Shown here: positions 16,123-24,327 of the stretch, piece after piece
Numbering within the stretch: the first letter of the stretch is position 1
How the letters are laid out: the number at the start of each line of letters is the position of its first letter
Assembly (NCBI RefSeq): GCF_011305995.1
Contig: NZ_CP049910.1
Span: forward strand, 1,488,001 to 1,552,000
Direction of reading: 5' to 3'
DNA length: 64,000 nucleotides
From: Diaphorobacter sp. HDW4A
GTDB taxonomy: Bacteria > Pseudomonadota > Gammaproteobacteria > Burkholderiales > Burkholderiaceae_C
Position numbers and translations under genes: made by a program
Notes under the pieces: generated by a model
Database searches by the model: none
What the model was told of the DNA's origin: nothing
The model's input: the letters and a program-made list of their open reading frames with translations, nothing else

Positions 16123-16815
16123 ATGATCAAAGCCGAGCAAGGGCCGTGGAAATATCTCATCCTCTGGCTGCGGTACTACTACGCGATTCACTTTCTCAAG
16201 TCGGGCATCAATTTCGCGGTGTTCGGCGTCGTTCCCGATTTCAGCAAGGCAGGAGCCGTGGGCCCCTACATGCGCGAGATGCATGAGGTCGGCTTCTATC
16301 CGCTGGTCAAATACCTCGAGATCGTGCTGGGCTCGATGCTGCTGTTCAATATCCTCGTGCCGGTGGCGCTCGCCTTCATGGCGGGGATTGCGTTCCAGAT
16401 CATCTATCTGAACCTGTTCGTGTCACCGCATCCGCGCCAGCTGTTCACCGGCACGCAGGAGCTGCTGCTCTGCGGTCTGCTGATCCTGGCGTATGGCAAG
16501 AACTTCGCTGGTCTCTTTCAGCTGCGGGCCAAGCCCGGGTTTCCATGGCAGGCACAGCCGCCTGCCGCCACCGCAGCGCCCGTCGTCGCGAGGAACTCCG
16601 CGTACGCCGTGCGCTCCAGAGACATCGCCCTTCTTGTTGGAGTGGCCGTGGTCTGGACCGTGGTCGTCATCGGCTTTTCGACCACCATGGGAAGCCGTCC
16701 GCTGCGCATCTACGACTGGGGTCCGCCGGTGGTCGCGCTCGTGCTGGCGCTGATCGCCATGTTCATGGACAGAATGGGTTCTTCTGCGCGCCTTATGGAT
16801 CCAACAGCCGCGTAG
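16123..16815 (+). CDS. DoxX-like protein fused to a C-terminal two-helix domain (copy 3)
   Basis: 230 residues, ribosome site AAGGAG. Residues about 8-130 are a DoxX-like four-helix domain closely similar to copy 2 (LRYYYAIHFLKSGINF, VKYLEIVLGSMLLFN, RQLFTGTQELLLCG). A Pro/Ala-rich linker (about 138-155) joins it to a two-helix domain like the separate 60-residue protein at 15891. The pair 15373+15891 thus corresponds to one fused gene here, which suggests the two domains act together. It precedes the Tat-exported PrpD-family gene by 31 nt. Confidence 0.72.
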   Translation: MIKAEQGPWKYLILWLRYYYAIHFLKSGINFAVFGVVPDFSKAGAVGPYMREMHEVGFYPLVKYLEIVLGSMLLFNILVPVALAFMAGIAFQIIYLNLFVSPHPRQLFTGTQELLLCGLLILAYGKNFAGLFQLRAKPGFPWQAQPPAATAAPVVARNSAYAVRSRDIALLVGVAVVWTVVVIGFSTTMGSRPLRIYDWGPPVVALVLALIAMFMDRMGSSARLMDPTAA

Positions 16816-16846
16816 GCTTGAAAACCAAAAACAAAGGAGTCACAAC

Positions 16847-18358
16847 ATGAATTTGAATCGAAGAAGCTTTGCTCACATCGCAGCCCTGTTCGCGGCTGGT
16901 GGCACGACCGGCTCGGTGTGGGCCCTGTCGGACGAAAAGGCCGCAACCTCTGCGACGCCATCCCGCGCACTTCCCGACGCGATCTATGCGCTGGTGGATT
17001 ACTGCCTTGCCACGCCCTATGAATCGCTGCCCGCCAAGGTGATCGAGGCGACCAAGTTCCAGATTCTGGACACGGTGGCAGTGGCGCTTCCCGCCCTGCA
17101 TGCGGATGGCATTCGCCAGCTTTATGATTGGACGCGCGAAACCAGCGGCAAGGGCGAGAGCCTGGTGCTCGGCACCCCTGTGCGCGTACCAGCGGAGAGC
17201 GCAGCGCGTCTGAATGCGTCCATGGCCGCAGCGCTGGAGTTCGACGACACCTTCGAGCCCTCGCTGATGCACGCGTCCTGCGTGACCATCCCGACCGCGC
17301 TGGCCACGGCCGACTGGGTGAAGGGCGTGAGCGGCAAAGAGCTGATCGCGGCGGTCGCCGTTGGCACCGACATCGCCTGCCGCCTCTCCCGTGCGGGCTC
17401 GCCGGGCGTGTCGCCCTTCGTCGTCGGTTGGGACCCCACGCCGATGTACGGTTTCCTGTCAGCGACGATGGTGGCCGGACGTCTCATGAAGCTCTCGCGT
17501 GAGCAGGTGGTCGCGGCCGTGGGGTTGGCGTATCACCAGATGTCGGGCAACGCGCAGGCCAGCGTCGACGGCACGCTCGCCAAGCGCCTCGGTGCGGGCT
17601 TTGCGGCTTATGGCGGGATGATGTCGGCGCGCTTGGCCAAGCATGGCGTGTTCGGCTCCGACCATGTGCTCGAAGGCCTCAAGGGCTTGTTCAAACAGTA
17701 CCACGGCGGCAAGTATTCGAAGGACGCCTTGCTGGGCGGGCTGGGCACCAGCTTTGCCGGACCGGACATTGCACCCAAACCCTATCCGTCGTGCCGTGGC
17801 GGCCATGTCGCCATCGACGGCACGCTGGCGCTGGTAACGGTAAACAACCTCCGCCCGGATCAGATCGCCAAGGTCACGGTCTACAGCCCACCGGCGGAGA
17901 TCATGTTGCTCGGCGCGCCCATCGAGAAGAAGCGCAACCCCAAAACGATTGTCGAGGCGCAGTTCAGCAATCCCTGGATGGTGGCCGCCGCAATTCAGGA
18001 CCGCGAGGTCGGTCTGCGCCATTTCACACTCGAAGCGCTGCAGCGCGCGGATCTCAAGGCGCTGACGGCGCGCACCTTCACGGTGGAGGACAAGACGCTG
18101 GTGCGCCCGGATGGTGGTCCCGGTTTCGCGCGCGTGGAGATCGAGACGGGGGGCGGCAAGACCTTTACCAAGCAGGTCGAGTTCGCCAAGGGGGACCCCA
18201 AGAACCCGATGACGGCCGCAGAGTTCCAGAAGAAGCTGTTCGAATGCACCGACGCCGCCGGCATGAAACGGGCTCAGGCACAGGGCATTCTGCAGCGCAT
18301 CCAGAGCCTCGAAGCCGAGGCGGATGTGTCCGCGTTGCAAGCGGCAATGGCGATCTGA
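16847..18358 (+). CDS. MmgE/PrpD-family protein with a Tat export signal
   Basis: 503 residues, ribosome site AAAGGAG. The N-terminus MNLNRRSFAHIAALFAAGG is a twin-arginine signal; the PrpD-like domain begins near residue 45 (YALVDYCLATPYESLP, DTVAVALPALHADG, then SMAAALEFDDTFEPSLMHASC and the C-terminal KPYPSCRGGH). Family members are cytoplasmic 2-methylcitrate dehydratases, aconitate decarboxylases or uncharacterised dehydratases, so export is unusual. Together with the DoxX-like genes just upstream it suggests a periplasmic step. It is unlikely to serve the methylcitrate cycle, which uses AcnD/PrpF at 39065-42919. The reaction is unknown. Confidence 0.82.
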   Translation: MNLNRRSFAHIAALFAAGGTTGSVWALSDEKAATSATPSRALPDAIYALVDYCLATPYESLPAKVIEATKFQILDTVAVALPALHADGIRQLYDWTRETSGKGESLVLGTPVRVPAESAARLNASMAAALEFDDTFEPSLMHASCVTIPTALATADWVKGVSGKELIAAVAVGTDIACRLSRAGSPGVSPFVVGWDPTPMYGFLSATMVAGRLMKLSREQVVAAVGLAYHQMSGNAQASVDGTLAKRLGAGFAAYGGMMSARLAKHGVFGSDHVLEGLKGLFKQYHGGKYSKDALLGGLGTSFAGPDIAPKPYPSCRGGHVAIDGTLALVTVNNLRPDQIAKVTVYSPPAEIMLLGAPIEKKRNPKTIVEAQFSNPWMVAAAIQDREVGLRHFTLEALQRADLKALTARTFTVEDKTLVRPDGGPGFARVEIETGGGKTFTKQVEFAKGDPKNPMTAAEFQKKLFECTDAAGMKRAQAQGILQRIQSLEAEADVSALQAAMAI

Positions 18359-18435
18359 AATCGACCCGATGGGCCTGTGATTCACAACATTGGGTACCAT
18401 CACTGTTTCTCCAAAACAGAGGGCCTGTGGAGGCA

Positions 18436-18475
18436 CGCGGGGTTGGCGGCAGAATACCTAACCGCCGACCCCGCG
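18436..18475. promoter_or_regulatory. 14-bp GC-rich inverted repeat just before the TetR gene
   Basis: Arms 18436-18449 (CGCGGGGTTGGCGG) and 18462-18475 pair with one G-U wobble around a 12-nt loop. It begins 78 nt after the PrpD-family stop and ends 27 nt before the TetR start, which lacks a clear ribosome site. It could terminate the upstream operon or control TetR expression. No T run follows. Confidence 0.5.
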
Positions 18476-18502
18476 ACACAAGCCGCATAAGAAATCAATC
18501 CA

Positions 18503-19207
18503 ATGGTCACCAGCGAAAACAGTCGAACCCGCAAGCATGGCGAGCACAAGTCGAGTGCCGCCGTGCGTTCACGCATTCTGGAGACGTCCTTCAACGTCAT
18601 TTCCATCAATGGTTACAGCGGCATGACGATGGCGAAGGTGGCGAGCATGTCGGGCCTGCCCATCGGCAGCGTCTACTGGCACTTCGAGAGCAAGGACCTG
18701 CTGCTCAATGCGATGATCGAGGACAGCTTCTCGCGCTGGCACCACGAGACTGTCGAGCGCAACAAGCCGATGGCGGGTGAGAGCTTCGAGCAGCATGTCA
18801 CCCGCATCTTCGGCAGCGCCACCACGCCCAAATATTTCGCGGCGGATTTCTGGCGGCTCGGCGTGATTCTCAGCGTCGAAAAATCCGTCCCTGAGCAGAC
18901 TGCGCGCGCGCAGTTCCTGAACATTCGCGAAACCCAGCGCGAAGAGCTCTCCACCTGGTGGCGCAGCATCCTCCCGCCGCCGCTGCTCAAGTCCCTGCCG
19001 GGCCTGCCGAAGAAACTCAGCTCCTTCACCCTGGCCATGCAGGACGGCAACGCCATCGCGGGCGCATCGGGCGAGTCACTTGATGATTTCCAGAGCACGT
19101 TGGTGTCCTGCCTTATCCATCTGGTGGCGCAGGCGCAGGCGAGCGTGGAGGGCGCCGTGGGGGAAAAACCCAAGCGCGCTCGGGTTCCGCGCGCCAAGGC
19201 CGCTTGA
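18503..19207 (+). CDS. TetR-family transcriptional regulator
   Basis: 234 residues. The N-terminal helix-turn-helix (RSRILETSFNVISINGYSGMTMAKVASMSGLPIGSVYWHF, given here only as landmarks from residue about 22 to 62) is typical, followed by an all-helical ligand domain and a basic Arg/Lys-rich tail (KPKRARVPRAKAA). It lies at the end of the plus-strand catabolic/transport block. It is the only TetR gene in the first 47 kb, so it is the best candidate for binding the two CTAGAA palindromes at 3906 and 11429. The effector is unknown. Confidence 0.87.
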   Translation: MVTSENSRTRKHGEHKSSAAVRSRILETSFNVISINGYSGMTMAKVASMSGLPIGSVYWHFESKDLLLNAMIEDSFSRWHHETVERNKPMAGESFEQHVTRIFGSATTPKYFAADFWRLGVILSVEKSVPEQTARAQFLNIRETQREELSTWWRSILPPPLLKSLPGLPKKLSSFTLAMQDGNAIAGASGESLDDFQSTLVSCLIHLVAQAQASVEGAVGEKPKRARVPRAKAA

Positions 19208-19233
19208 TGTGGTGACTGGTTGGGGTTGAACCA

Positions 19234-19265
19234 TCTCGATTGCGATGCTGGCATCGCAATCGAGA
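19234..19265. terminator. Hairpin between convergent genes
   Basis: Perfect 14-bp stem TCTCGATTGCGATG / CATCGCAATCGAGA with a 4-nt CTGG loop, between the TetR stop (19207) and the stop of the minus-strand reductase gene (19267). There is no T run, but position and strength suit a bidirectional terminator. Confidence 0.7.
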
Positions 19266-19266
19266 A

Positions 19267-20235
19267 TCACAGATCCAGCACGAGTCGCGAGCACTTGGCG
19301 CCCGAGCAGCAGACCATCATGGTCTTGTTGGCGGCACGTTCGGCCTCGGTGAGGATGGCGTCGCGGTGGTCCACCTCGCCTTCAAGCACGACGACCTCGC
19401 AGCAGCCGCAGATGCCCTCCTGGCAGGAAGAGTCCACGTTGATGCCGTTGTCCAGCAGCACCTTGAGCACGCTCGCGCCTTGCGGCACGACGAGATCGCG
19501 GCCGGAGCGGGCGAGCGTGATCACGAAGCCGCCATCGACAGAAGCCGCCTGCTTGGCCGCAAAGCGCTCGAGATGGATCTGCCCTGCCGGGAAACGCACC
19601 GCAGCGGCCGTCTCGTACGCGTCCAGCATGGGTGTGGGGCCGCAGCAGTAGAAATGTGTGCCGTCAGGTGCGGCGGCGACGATGGCGGGCAGGTTGAGAA
19701 TCTTGCCAGCCTCTTCGTCGACATGCAGATGCACGCGATCCCCCATGGCCTGCAGCAGCGGCACAAAGGCGAGATCGGCGCGCGAACGCACGCTGTACCA
19801 GATCTCCCACGATGCACCGATGGCCTGCAGGCGCTGGGCCATGCACCAGATCGGCGTGATGCCGATGCCGCCTGCGATCAGCACCGTGTGTTTGGCATCT
19901 TCGTGGAGCGGGAAAAGGTTGCGCGGCATCGATACCGGTAGCAGGCTGCCCACGCGCAGCTGTTCGTGCACATAGCGCGAACCGCCACGGCTTTTGGCGT
20001 CGAGCTTCACGCCGACGACATAGGACACGGGCGCGTCGCCAGACTGCACCAGCGAATACGAGCGCGTGATGCCGTTGGCAAGATGCAGATCGATGTGCGA
20101 GCCCGGTGTCACCGAGGGCAGGGGGTTGCCGTTCGGGTCGGTGAGTTCGACCAGGTACGTGTCCTTGGCCGCATGGGTGATGGACTGCACGCGCAGCGTG
20201 AGCTTGTCGTGCGCGGTGGTGCTGTTGTCCGACAT
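19267..20235 (-). CDS. Phthalate-dioxygenase-reductase-type electron-transfer protein (FMN/2Fe-2S)
   Basis: 322 residues. It passes electrons from NAD(P)H through flavin to a 2Fe-2S centre and on to a Rieske oxygenase, most likely the one at 25627. Domain order is flavin (RSYSLV, 58-63), NAD (GGIGITP, 122-128; CCGPTPML, 197-204) and C-terminal plant-type ferredoxin with Cys ligands C271, C276, C279 and C309. This order is that of phthalate dioxygenase reductase and vanillate demethylase reductase. It is the last gene of the minus-strand operon, 2 nt after the FAH-family gene and about 5 kb from its oxygenase partner. Confidence 0.9.
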   Translation of the reverse strand: MSDNSTTAHDKLTLRVQSITHAAKDTYLVELTDPNGNPLPSVTPGSHIDLHLANGITRSYSLVQSGDAPVSYVVGVKLDAKSRGGSRYVHEQLRVGSLLPVSMPRNLFPLHEDAKHTVLIAGGIGITPIWCMAQRLQAIGASWEIWYSVRSRADLAFVPLLQAMGDRVHLHVDEEAGKILNLPAIVAAAPDGTHFYCCGPTPMLDAYETAAAVRFPAGQIHLERFAAKQAASVDGGFVITLARSGRDLVVPQGASVLKVLLDNGINVDSSCQEGICGCCEVVVLEGEVDHRDAILTEAERAANKTMMVCCSGAKCSRLVLDL

Positions 20236-20237
20236 GC

Positions 20238-21101
20238 TCAGGCTCCCGCAGCTTCGACGCGCACGCGCATGTCGCCAATGGATTCGATGCGCGCATGCAT
20301 CACGTCACCGGGAACGACCGGGCCCACGCCTTCGCAGGTGCCGGTCATGATCACATCGCCCGGATACAGCGTGTAGAAGCTCGACGCCCATTCGATCTGC
20401 TCGGCGATGTACATGATCATCTGCGACGAGTTGGTGATCTGGCGGGTCTCGCCGTTGACCGTGAGGTGCAGGTCGAGCTTCTGCGGGTCGGCGATCTCGT
20501 CGGCCGTCACCAGCCAGGGGCCGAGCACGGAGTAGGTATCGAGCGACTTGCGCAGCGAGCGGTCCTCGGGGCCGCGCACGGTCATATCCAGCGCTATGGA
20601 ATAGCCCGCGATGCACGACAGCGCTTCTTCCTTGGACACGTTCGACACCTTCTTGCCGATGACGGCCGCGAGTTCGATCTCGTGGTGCGTCAGGCGCTCG
20701 GGCATGGTGATTCTCACGGCTTCGCTGCAGCCGATGAGTGAGCTGTTGGCCTTGAGAAAAAGGCCTTGCTCCTTCACGCCGCCTGTGTAGCGGTTGGTGA
20801 AGATGGCCACGTCGCGCTGGGCTTCTTCCACATGCGCTTGGTAGTTCACCGGCACGCCGATGATCTTGCCGGGTTGGGCCACGGGGCTGAGAAAGCGCAC
20901 TGCGCTTGTGGACTGTGCCGTGGTTGAGGGCAGGATGCGTTCGATCTCCGCGCGCAACTGGGGTAGATTCGCGATGACCAGATCCCCGCTCACCTGTGGG
21001 TAGGACGGCGCGGGCAGCGCCTTCAGTGCGTCGGTGACGTCGTGCACTTGATCTTTCAGCACCACGCCGAGGCGGTGTTCGTTGAACCAGCAGATCTTCA
21101 T
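20238..21101 (-). CDS. Fumarylacetoacetate hydrolase (FAH) family protein
   Basis: 287 residues. The FAH fold is shown by GVPVNYQAHVEEA, the E-x-E metal motif in HHEIELAAVIGKK, ALDMTVRGPED and the C-terminal YTLYPGDVIMTGTCEGVGPV. Members hydrolyse fumarylpyruvate or acylpyruvates, or act as hydratases or decarboxylases. Its start overlaps the stop of the cupin dioxygenase gene by 4 nt, so it probably processes that enzyme's ring-cleavage product. It is distinct from the shorter gentisate-pathway enzyme at 31111. Confidence 0.85.
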   Translation of the reverse strand: MKICWFNEHRLGVVLKDQVHDVTDALKALPAPSYPQVSGDLVIANLPQLRAEIERILPSTTAQSTSAVRFLSPVAQPGKIIGVPVNYQAHVEEAQRDVAIFTNRYTGGVKEQGLFLKANSSLIGCSEAVRITMPERLTHHEIELAAVIGKKVSNVSKEEALSCIAGYSIALDMTVRGPEDRSLRKSLDTYSVLGPWLVTADEIADPQKLDLHLTVNGETRQITNSSQMIMYIAEQIEWASSFYTLYPGDVIMTGTCEGVGPVVPGDVMHARIESIGDMRVRVEAAGA

Positions 21102-22132
21102 TTTGTACCTTCTTCTTCAACGGGCGCTGCGGTGCCCAGTTCTTCGCGCAGCAGATTCAGGCGCTGCATCGCGTCGGCATCAGAGACCACGAACAGGCGT
21201 GCGTCCCGCCCGAAGGCGCTGTGCGATGCCCAGTTGTGCTGCGGCACGGTGAACACGTCGCGCGCCGACCAGCGGATGCGCTGTTCGCCGACCTGGCTCT
21301 CGCCTTCGCCCTCGACCACGGTGATCACCAGATTGGCGTTCGTGCGCATCGGGAGCGAGGTCGTGTCCACGTCGATCTGCATCATGCTGGCGTCGAGCAG
21401 CGCAAGCGCGCCCCGACCGTTCAGCGGGTTGATGTAGCGAACGCGGCGCAAGCCATCGGCACTCTTGGGTGCATGCTGCAGCGCGCCGACGACGTTGGCA
21501 TAGGGATAGCGGAACACGGGCGAATGGTCCGTGCGGCCGAGTGTCACCAGCGGTGCCACGTTGGCATGGGCGAAGGCCGCGTCGGGCATGGTCACCGAAG
21601 GCTCGGTAATCGGACTTGGCTGGAACACCACCGAGCCCATGTGCATGTGCAGCGGCACGTCCAGCACGTCGAGCCAGACCACCGGCTCTGTGCCGTCGTG
21701 GCGGTGCTCGTGCCAGGTCATGCCGGGGGTCAGCACCAGATCGCCGAACTCCATCGGGCATTCCTTGCCGTCTACCAGCGTGATCACGCCCCAGCCCTCG
21801 AGCATGAAGCGCAGCGCGTTCATGGTGTGGCGGTGCGGGCGCGCGGTCTCGCCGGGCAGCAGGCACTGGTAGGCTGCGAGCACGTTGCCGCAGGTGTGCT
21901 CGTCCGCCAGCGACTGGGCCGCCGGGCTGAGCATCTGCAGCACGCGGCGCTGCACGGCCTGTGGTGATGTTTCCTGAAACGCCAGCTCGATCAGCGGGCG
22001 CATTTCGTTCCAGCGCCACAGATGACTGGGAACCGGGCCCGGCGGCGGCTTGTGCGCGTTCGGGCTGTTCCACAAAGGAGCCAGATGCGCAGCATGCCAC
22101 TGCTGCAAGATTTGTTCGCTGCTCAAGGACAT
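21098..22132 (-). CDS. Gentisate 1,2-dioxygenase-like bicupin ring-cleavage dioxygenase
   Basis: 344 residues. The first cupin holds the iron motif PHRH followed by ALRFMLEGWGVITLVDG and a later His (HEHRH); the second cupin includes SQVGEQRIRWSARDVFTVP. The N-terminal PSHLWRWNEMRPLIELA is typical of gentisate and salicylate 1,2-dioxygenases. It is a paralogue of the enzyme at 29898. Since that one belongs to a complete gentisate set, this copy may act on a differently substituted hydroxybenzoate. It is coupled by overlap to the FAH-family gene. Confidence 0.83.
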   Translation of the reverse strand: MSLSSEQILQQWHAAHLAPLWNSPNAHKPPPGPVPSHLWRWNEMRPLIELAFQETSPQAVQRRVLQMLSPAAQSLADEHTCGNVLAAYQCLLPGETARPHRHTMNALRFMLEGWGVITLVDGKECPMEFGDLVLTPGMTWHEHRHDGTEPVVWLDVLDVPLHMHMGSVVFQPSPITEPSVTMPDAAFAHANVAPLVTLGRTDHSPVFRYPYANVVGALQHAPKSADGLRRVRYINPLNGRGALALLDASMMQIDVDTTSLPMRTNANLVITVVEGEGESQVGEQRIRWSARDVFTVPQHNWASHSAFGRDARLFVVSDADAMQRLNLLREELGTAAPVEEEGTK

Positions 22133-22142
22133 GGCGGATTCC

Positions 22143-23129
22143 TCAGAGGCTGAATTGCTCGAACGTGCCAGGGTGGAACAGGTCTTCTGGCGTGACCAGA
22201 CGCGGCGACAGGCCTTGCGCGTGGTGGTGCTTGAAGAAGTTTTCCAACACGTGGCGGTTGGCCTTGATGCCGTATGACCAGTGGTCCTCGCCCATCAGGT
22301 CGCGCGCTTCCTTCAAGCGCTCTTCCACGAAGGGCAGCGTGATCTTGGTGGCCGAGGTTTCGGAGAGGTGCTCCAGCGCCTTGGTCTTGGATTCCGCAAA
22401 CGCCTTGTAGATGGCGCCTGGCAGCCACGGATGGCGCTCGGCCAGTTCACGGCGCACACCCAGGATGTGCATGATCGGGAAGATGTTGGTGCGGCGGTAA
22501 TAGTCCTTGGCGGCCTCGATCGGGTCGCGGAACAGCCAGCCGATGTGGGGCGTGCCGGCCGGAACGTCGGGCGCGCGCGGGGCCACGTAGCCGTCGATCT
22601 CGCCCTTGGCGAGCAGGCTGGAGATGGTCTCGCCTTCCGGCGCGTCTTCCACGCGCACGTTTTCGGGCAGCTTGATCTTGATTTTTTCGGGGCGACCGGC
22701 GTGTGACATGCCGCCCCGCACCCAGGTCACGTCCGATGGGGCAATGTCGTAGTCTTCCTGCAGGATCGCGCGCACCCAGACGTTGGCCGTCAGTTGGTAC
22801 TCGGGCAGGCCGATCTTCTTGCCGCGCAGGTCTTCGGGCTTCTGGATGCGGTCGGTGCGGCAGTAGATGGCCGTGTGACGGAACGCGCGCGAGAGGAAAA
22901 TCGGAATGCCGACGTAAGGGAAATTGCCTTGCGCGGCCTGCAGCGTGGAGCTGGACAGCGAGAGTTCGCAGATGTCGAATTCCTGACCGCGAAACGCGCG
23001 GAAGAAGATTTCCTCGGGCGACAGCGTCATGACGACGGGGTTCACGCCGTCGATCTGCACGGCGCCGTCGATGAGAGGGCGGCAGCGGTCGTAGTTGCCG
23101 ATGGCGAGAGAGAGTTCGAGTTTGGACAT
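22143..23129 (-). CDS. 4,5-dihydroxyphthalate decarboxylase-like protein
   Basis: 328 residues. The N-terminus (LSLAIGNYDRCRPLIDG, then LSPEEIFFRAFRGQEFDICELSLSS and GIPIFLSRAFRHTAIY) closely follows the pattern known for 4,5-dihydroxyphthalate decarboxylase (Pht5/OphC), which has a periplasmic-binding-protein-like fold but no signal peptide. Such enzymes remove a ring carboxylate from a dihydroxylated aromatic acid. Lack of an export signal here fits a cytoplasmic enzyme. It lies 10 nt before the cupin dioxygenase gene, so decarboxylation just before ring cleavage is plausible. The exact substrate is open. Confidence 0.8.
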   Translation of the reverse strand: MSKLELSLAIGNYDRCRPLIDGAVQIDGVNPVVMTLSPEEIFFRAFRGQEFDICELSLSSSTLQAAQGNFPYVGIPIFLSRAFRHTAIYCRTDRIQKPEDLRGKKIGLPEYQLTANVWVRAILQEDYDIAPSDVTWVRGGMSHAGRPEKIKIKLPENVRVEDAPEGETISSLLAKGEIDGYVAPRAPDVPAGTPHIGWLFRDPIEAAKDYYRRTNIFPIMHILGVRRELAERHPWLPGAIYKAFAESKTKALEHLSETSATKITLPFVEERLKEARDLMGEDHWSYGIKANRHVLENFFKHHHAQGLSPRLVTPEDLFHPGTFEQFSL

Positions 23130-23169
23130 ATGGTGTTCAGCGTCTCTTATGGGTTTGTGGTGGCGAAGC

Positions 23170-24315
23170 TCAGTTCAAAGAGAACAAAGAGAACTCGCGT
23201 CGAATGGCTGCGGAGTGCTCGCCGAGAACCGGAGCGGCCAGCTCGGTCGGGCCACGTTCTCCGCCGATCTTCACCGGACGATGGATGGCGACGAGCTTGC
23301 CTTGCTCCGGGTGCTGAATCGTGTAGAACGGCTTGAGCGTCTGCACCTGCGGGTCCTGCATGACTTCGGGGACGGTCTTGACGGGAGCGAACGGCACGTC
23401 GGCTGCTGCAAGACGCGTTTCCCACTCGGCATACGGACGCTCGGCGAACACCTGGCCGACGAGCTCTGCGATCAGCGTGTAGTGCTGGGTGCGCAGTGCG
23501 GGCGTCTCGAAGCGTTCGTCGGTCAGCAGCTCGGGGCGTTCCAGTGCCGCGACGAAGGCGAGCCAGAATTTTTCGACCGATGACAGGTGCACGGCCAGCA
23601 ACCTGCCATCCGCGCAGCGGAATGCGTAGGACTGCGAGATCGCCACGCGCGACATCGGCGTGGGCGCGGCGCCCAGACGGGTGAATTGCGAGAAGCCTTC
23701 GGGCGAGAACGCGATGGAGGCTTCGAGCATGTTGATCTCCACACGCTCGCCCCGGCCCGTGCGCTCGCGGGCGTGCAACGCGCCGAGAATGCCGTAGGCC
23801 GCATACATGCCGGTGATGTTGTCCGAGAGCGACGGGCCGTTGAGAATCGGCCGCTCGGGATCAAGCTTCTGGCTGGCGAGGCCACTGATGGCCAGCGCCA
23901 CGGCGTCGTAGCAGGGGCGGTCCTTGTAGGGACCTTCGGCGCCGAAGCCGGTGATCGAGCAGTGGATCAGACGCGGATTCATCGCCTTGAGCACGTCGTC
24001 ACCGAAACCGAGGCGCGGCAGTACGCCCGCACGGAAGTTGTCGAGCAGCACGTCGGCTTTGGCGATCAGCTTGGCCAGGTCGGCCTTGCCCGCTTCCGAC
24101 TGCAGGTCGAGCTGGATGCTTTCCTTGTTGCGGTTGTAGGCCGCGAAGTGGGGGCTGTACAGCTTGCCCGCGTGGCGGCGGAACGGATCGCCGCCCTCGG
24201 GATGCTCCACCTTGATCACGCGTGCACCGAGATCAGCCAGCATCATGCCCGCGAGGGGGGCGGTCAGCACGGTGCCCAGTTCGATGACCAGAATGTCTTT
24301 CAGTGCGTCTTTCAT
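23170..24315 (-). CDS. Class III CoA-transferase (CaiB/BaiF family)
   Basis: 381 residues. The start KDILVIELGTVLTAPLAGMMLADLGARVIKVEHPEGGD is the family hallmark (landmark residues 6-43), followed by NRNKESIQLDLQS and the catalytic-Asp segment PSLSDNITGMYA. It moves CoA between carboxylic acids. It sits 12 nt after the acyl-CoA dehydrogenase gene, so the pair probably activates and oxidises an organic acid, either the starting aromatic side chain or a ring-cleavage product. Confidence 0.9.
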   Translation of the reverse strand: MKDALKDILVIELGTVLTAPLAGMMLADLGARVIKVEHPEGGDPFRRHAGKLYSPHFAAYNRNKESIQLDLQSEAGKADLAKLIAKADVLLDNFRAGVLPRLGFGDDVLKAMNPRLIHCSITGFGAEGPYKDRPCYDAVALAISGLASQKLDPERPILNGPSLSDNITGMYAAYGILGALHARERTGRGERVEINMLEASIAFSPEGFSQFTRLGAAPTPMSRVAISQSYAFRCADGRLLAVHLSSVEKFWLAFVAALERPELLTDERFETPALRTQHYTLIAELVGQVFAERPYAEWETRLAAADVPFAPVKTVPEVMQDPQVQTLKPFYTIQHPEQGKLVAIHRPVKIGGERGPTELAAPVLGEHSAAIRREFSLFSLN

Positions 24316-24327
24316 GAGTCGCTCCGT

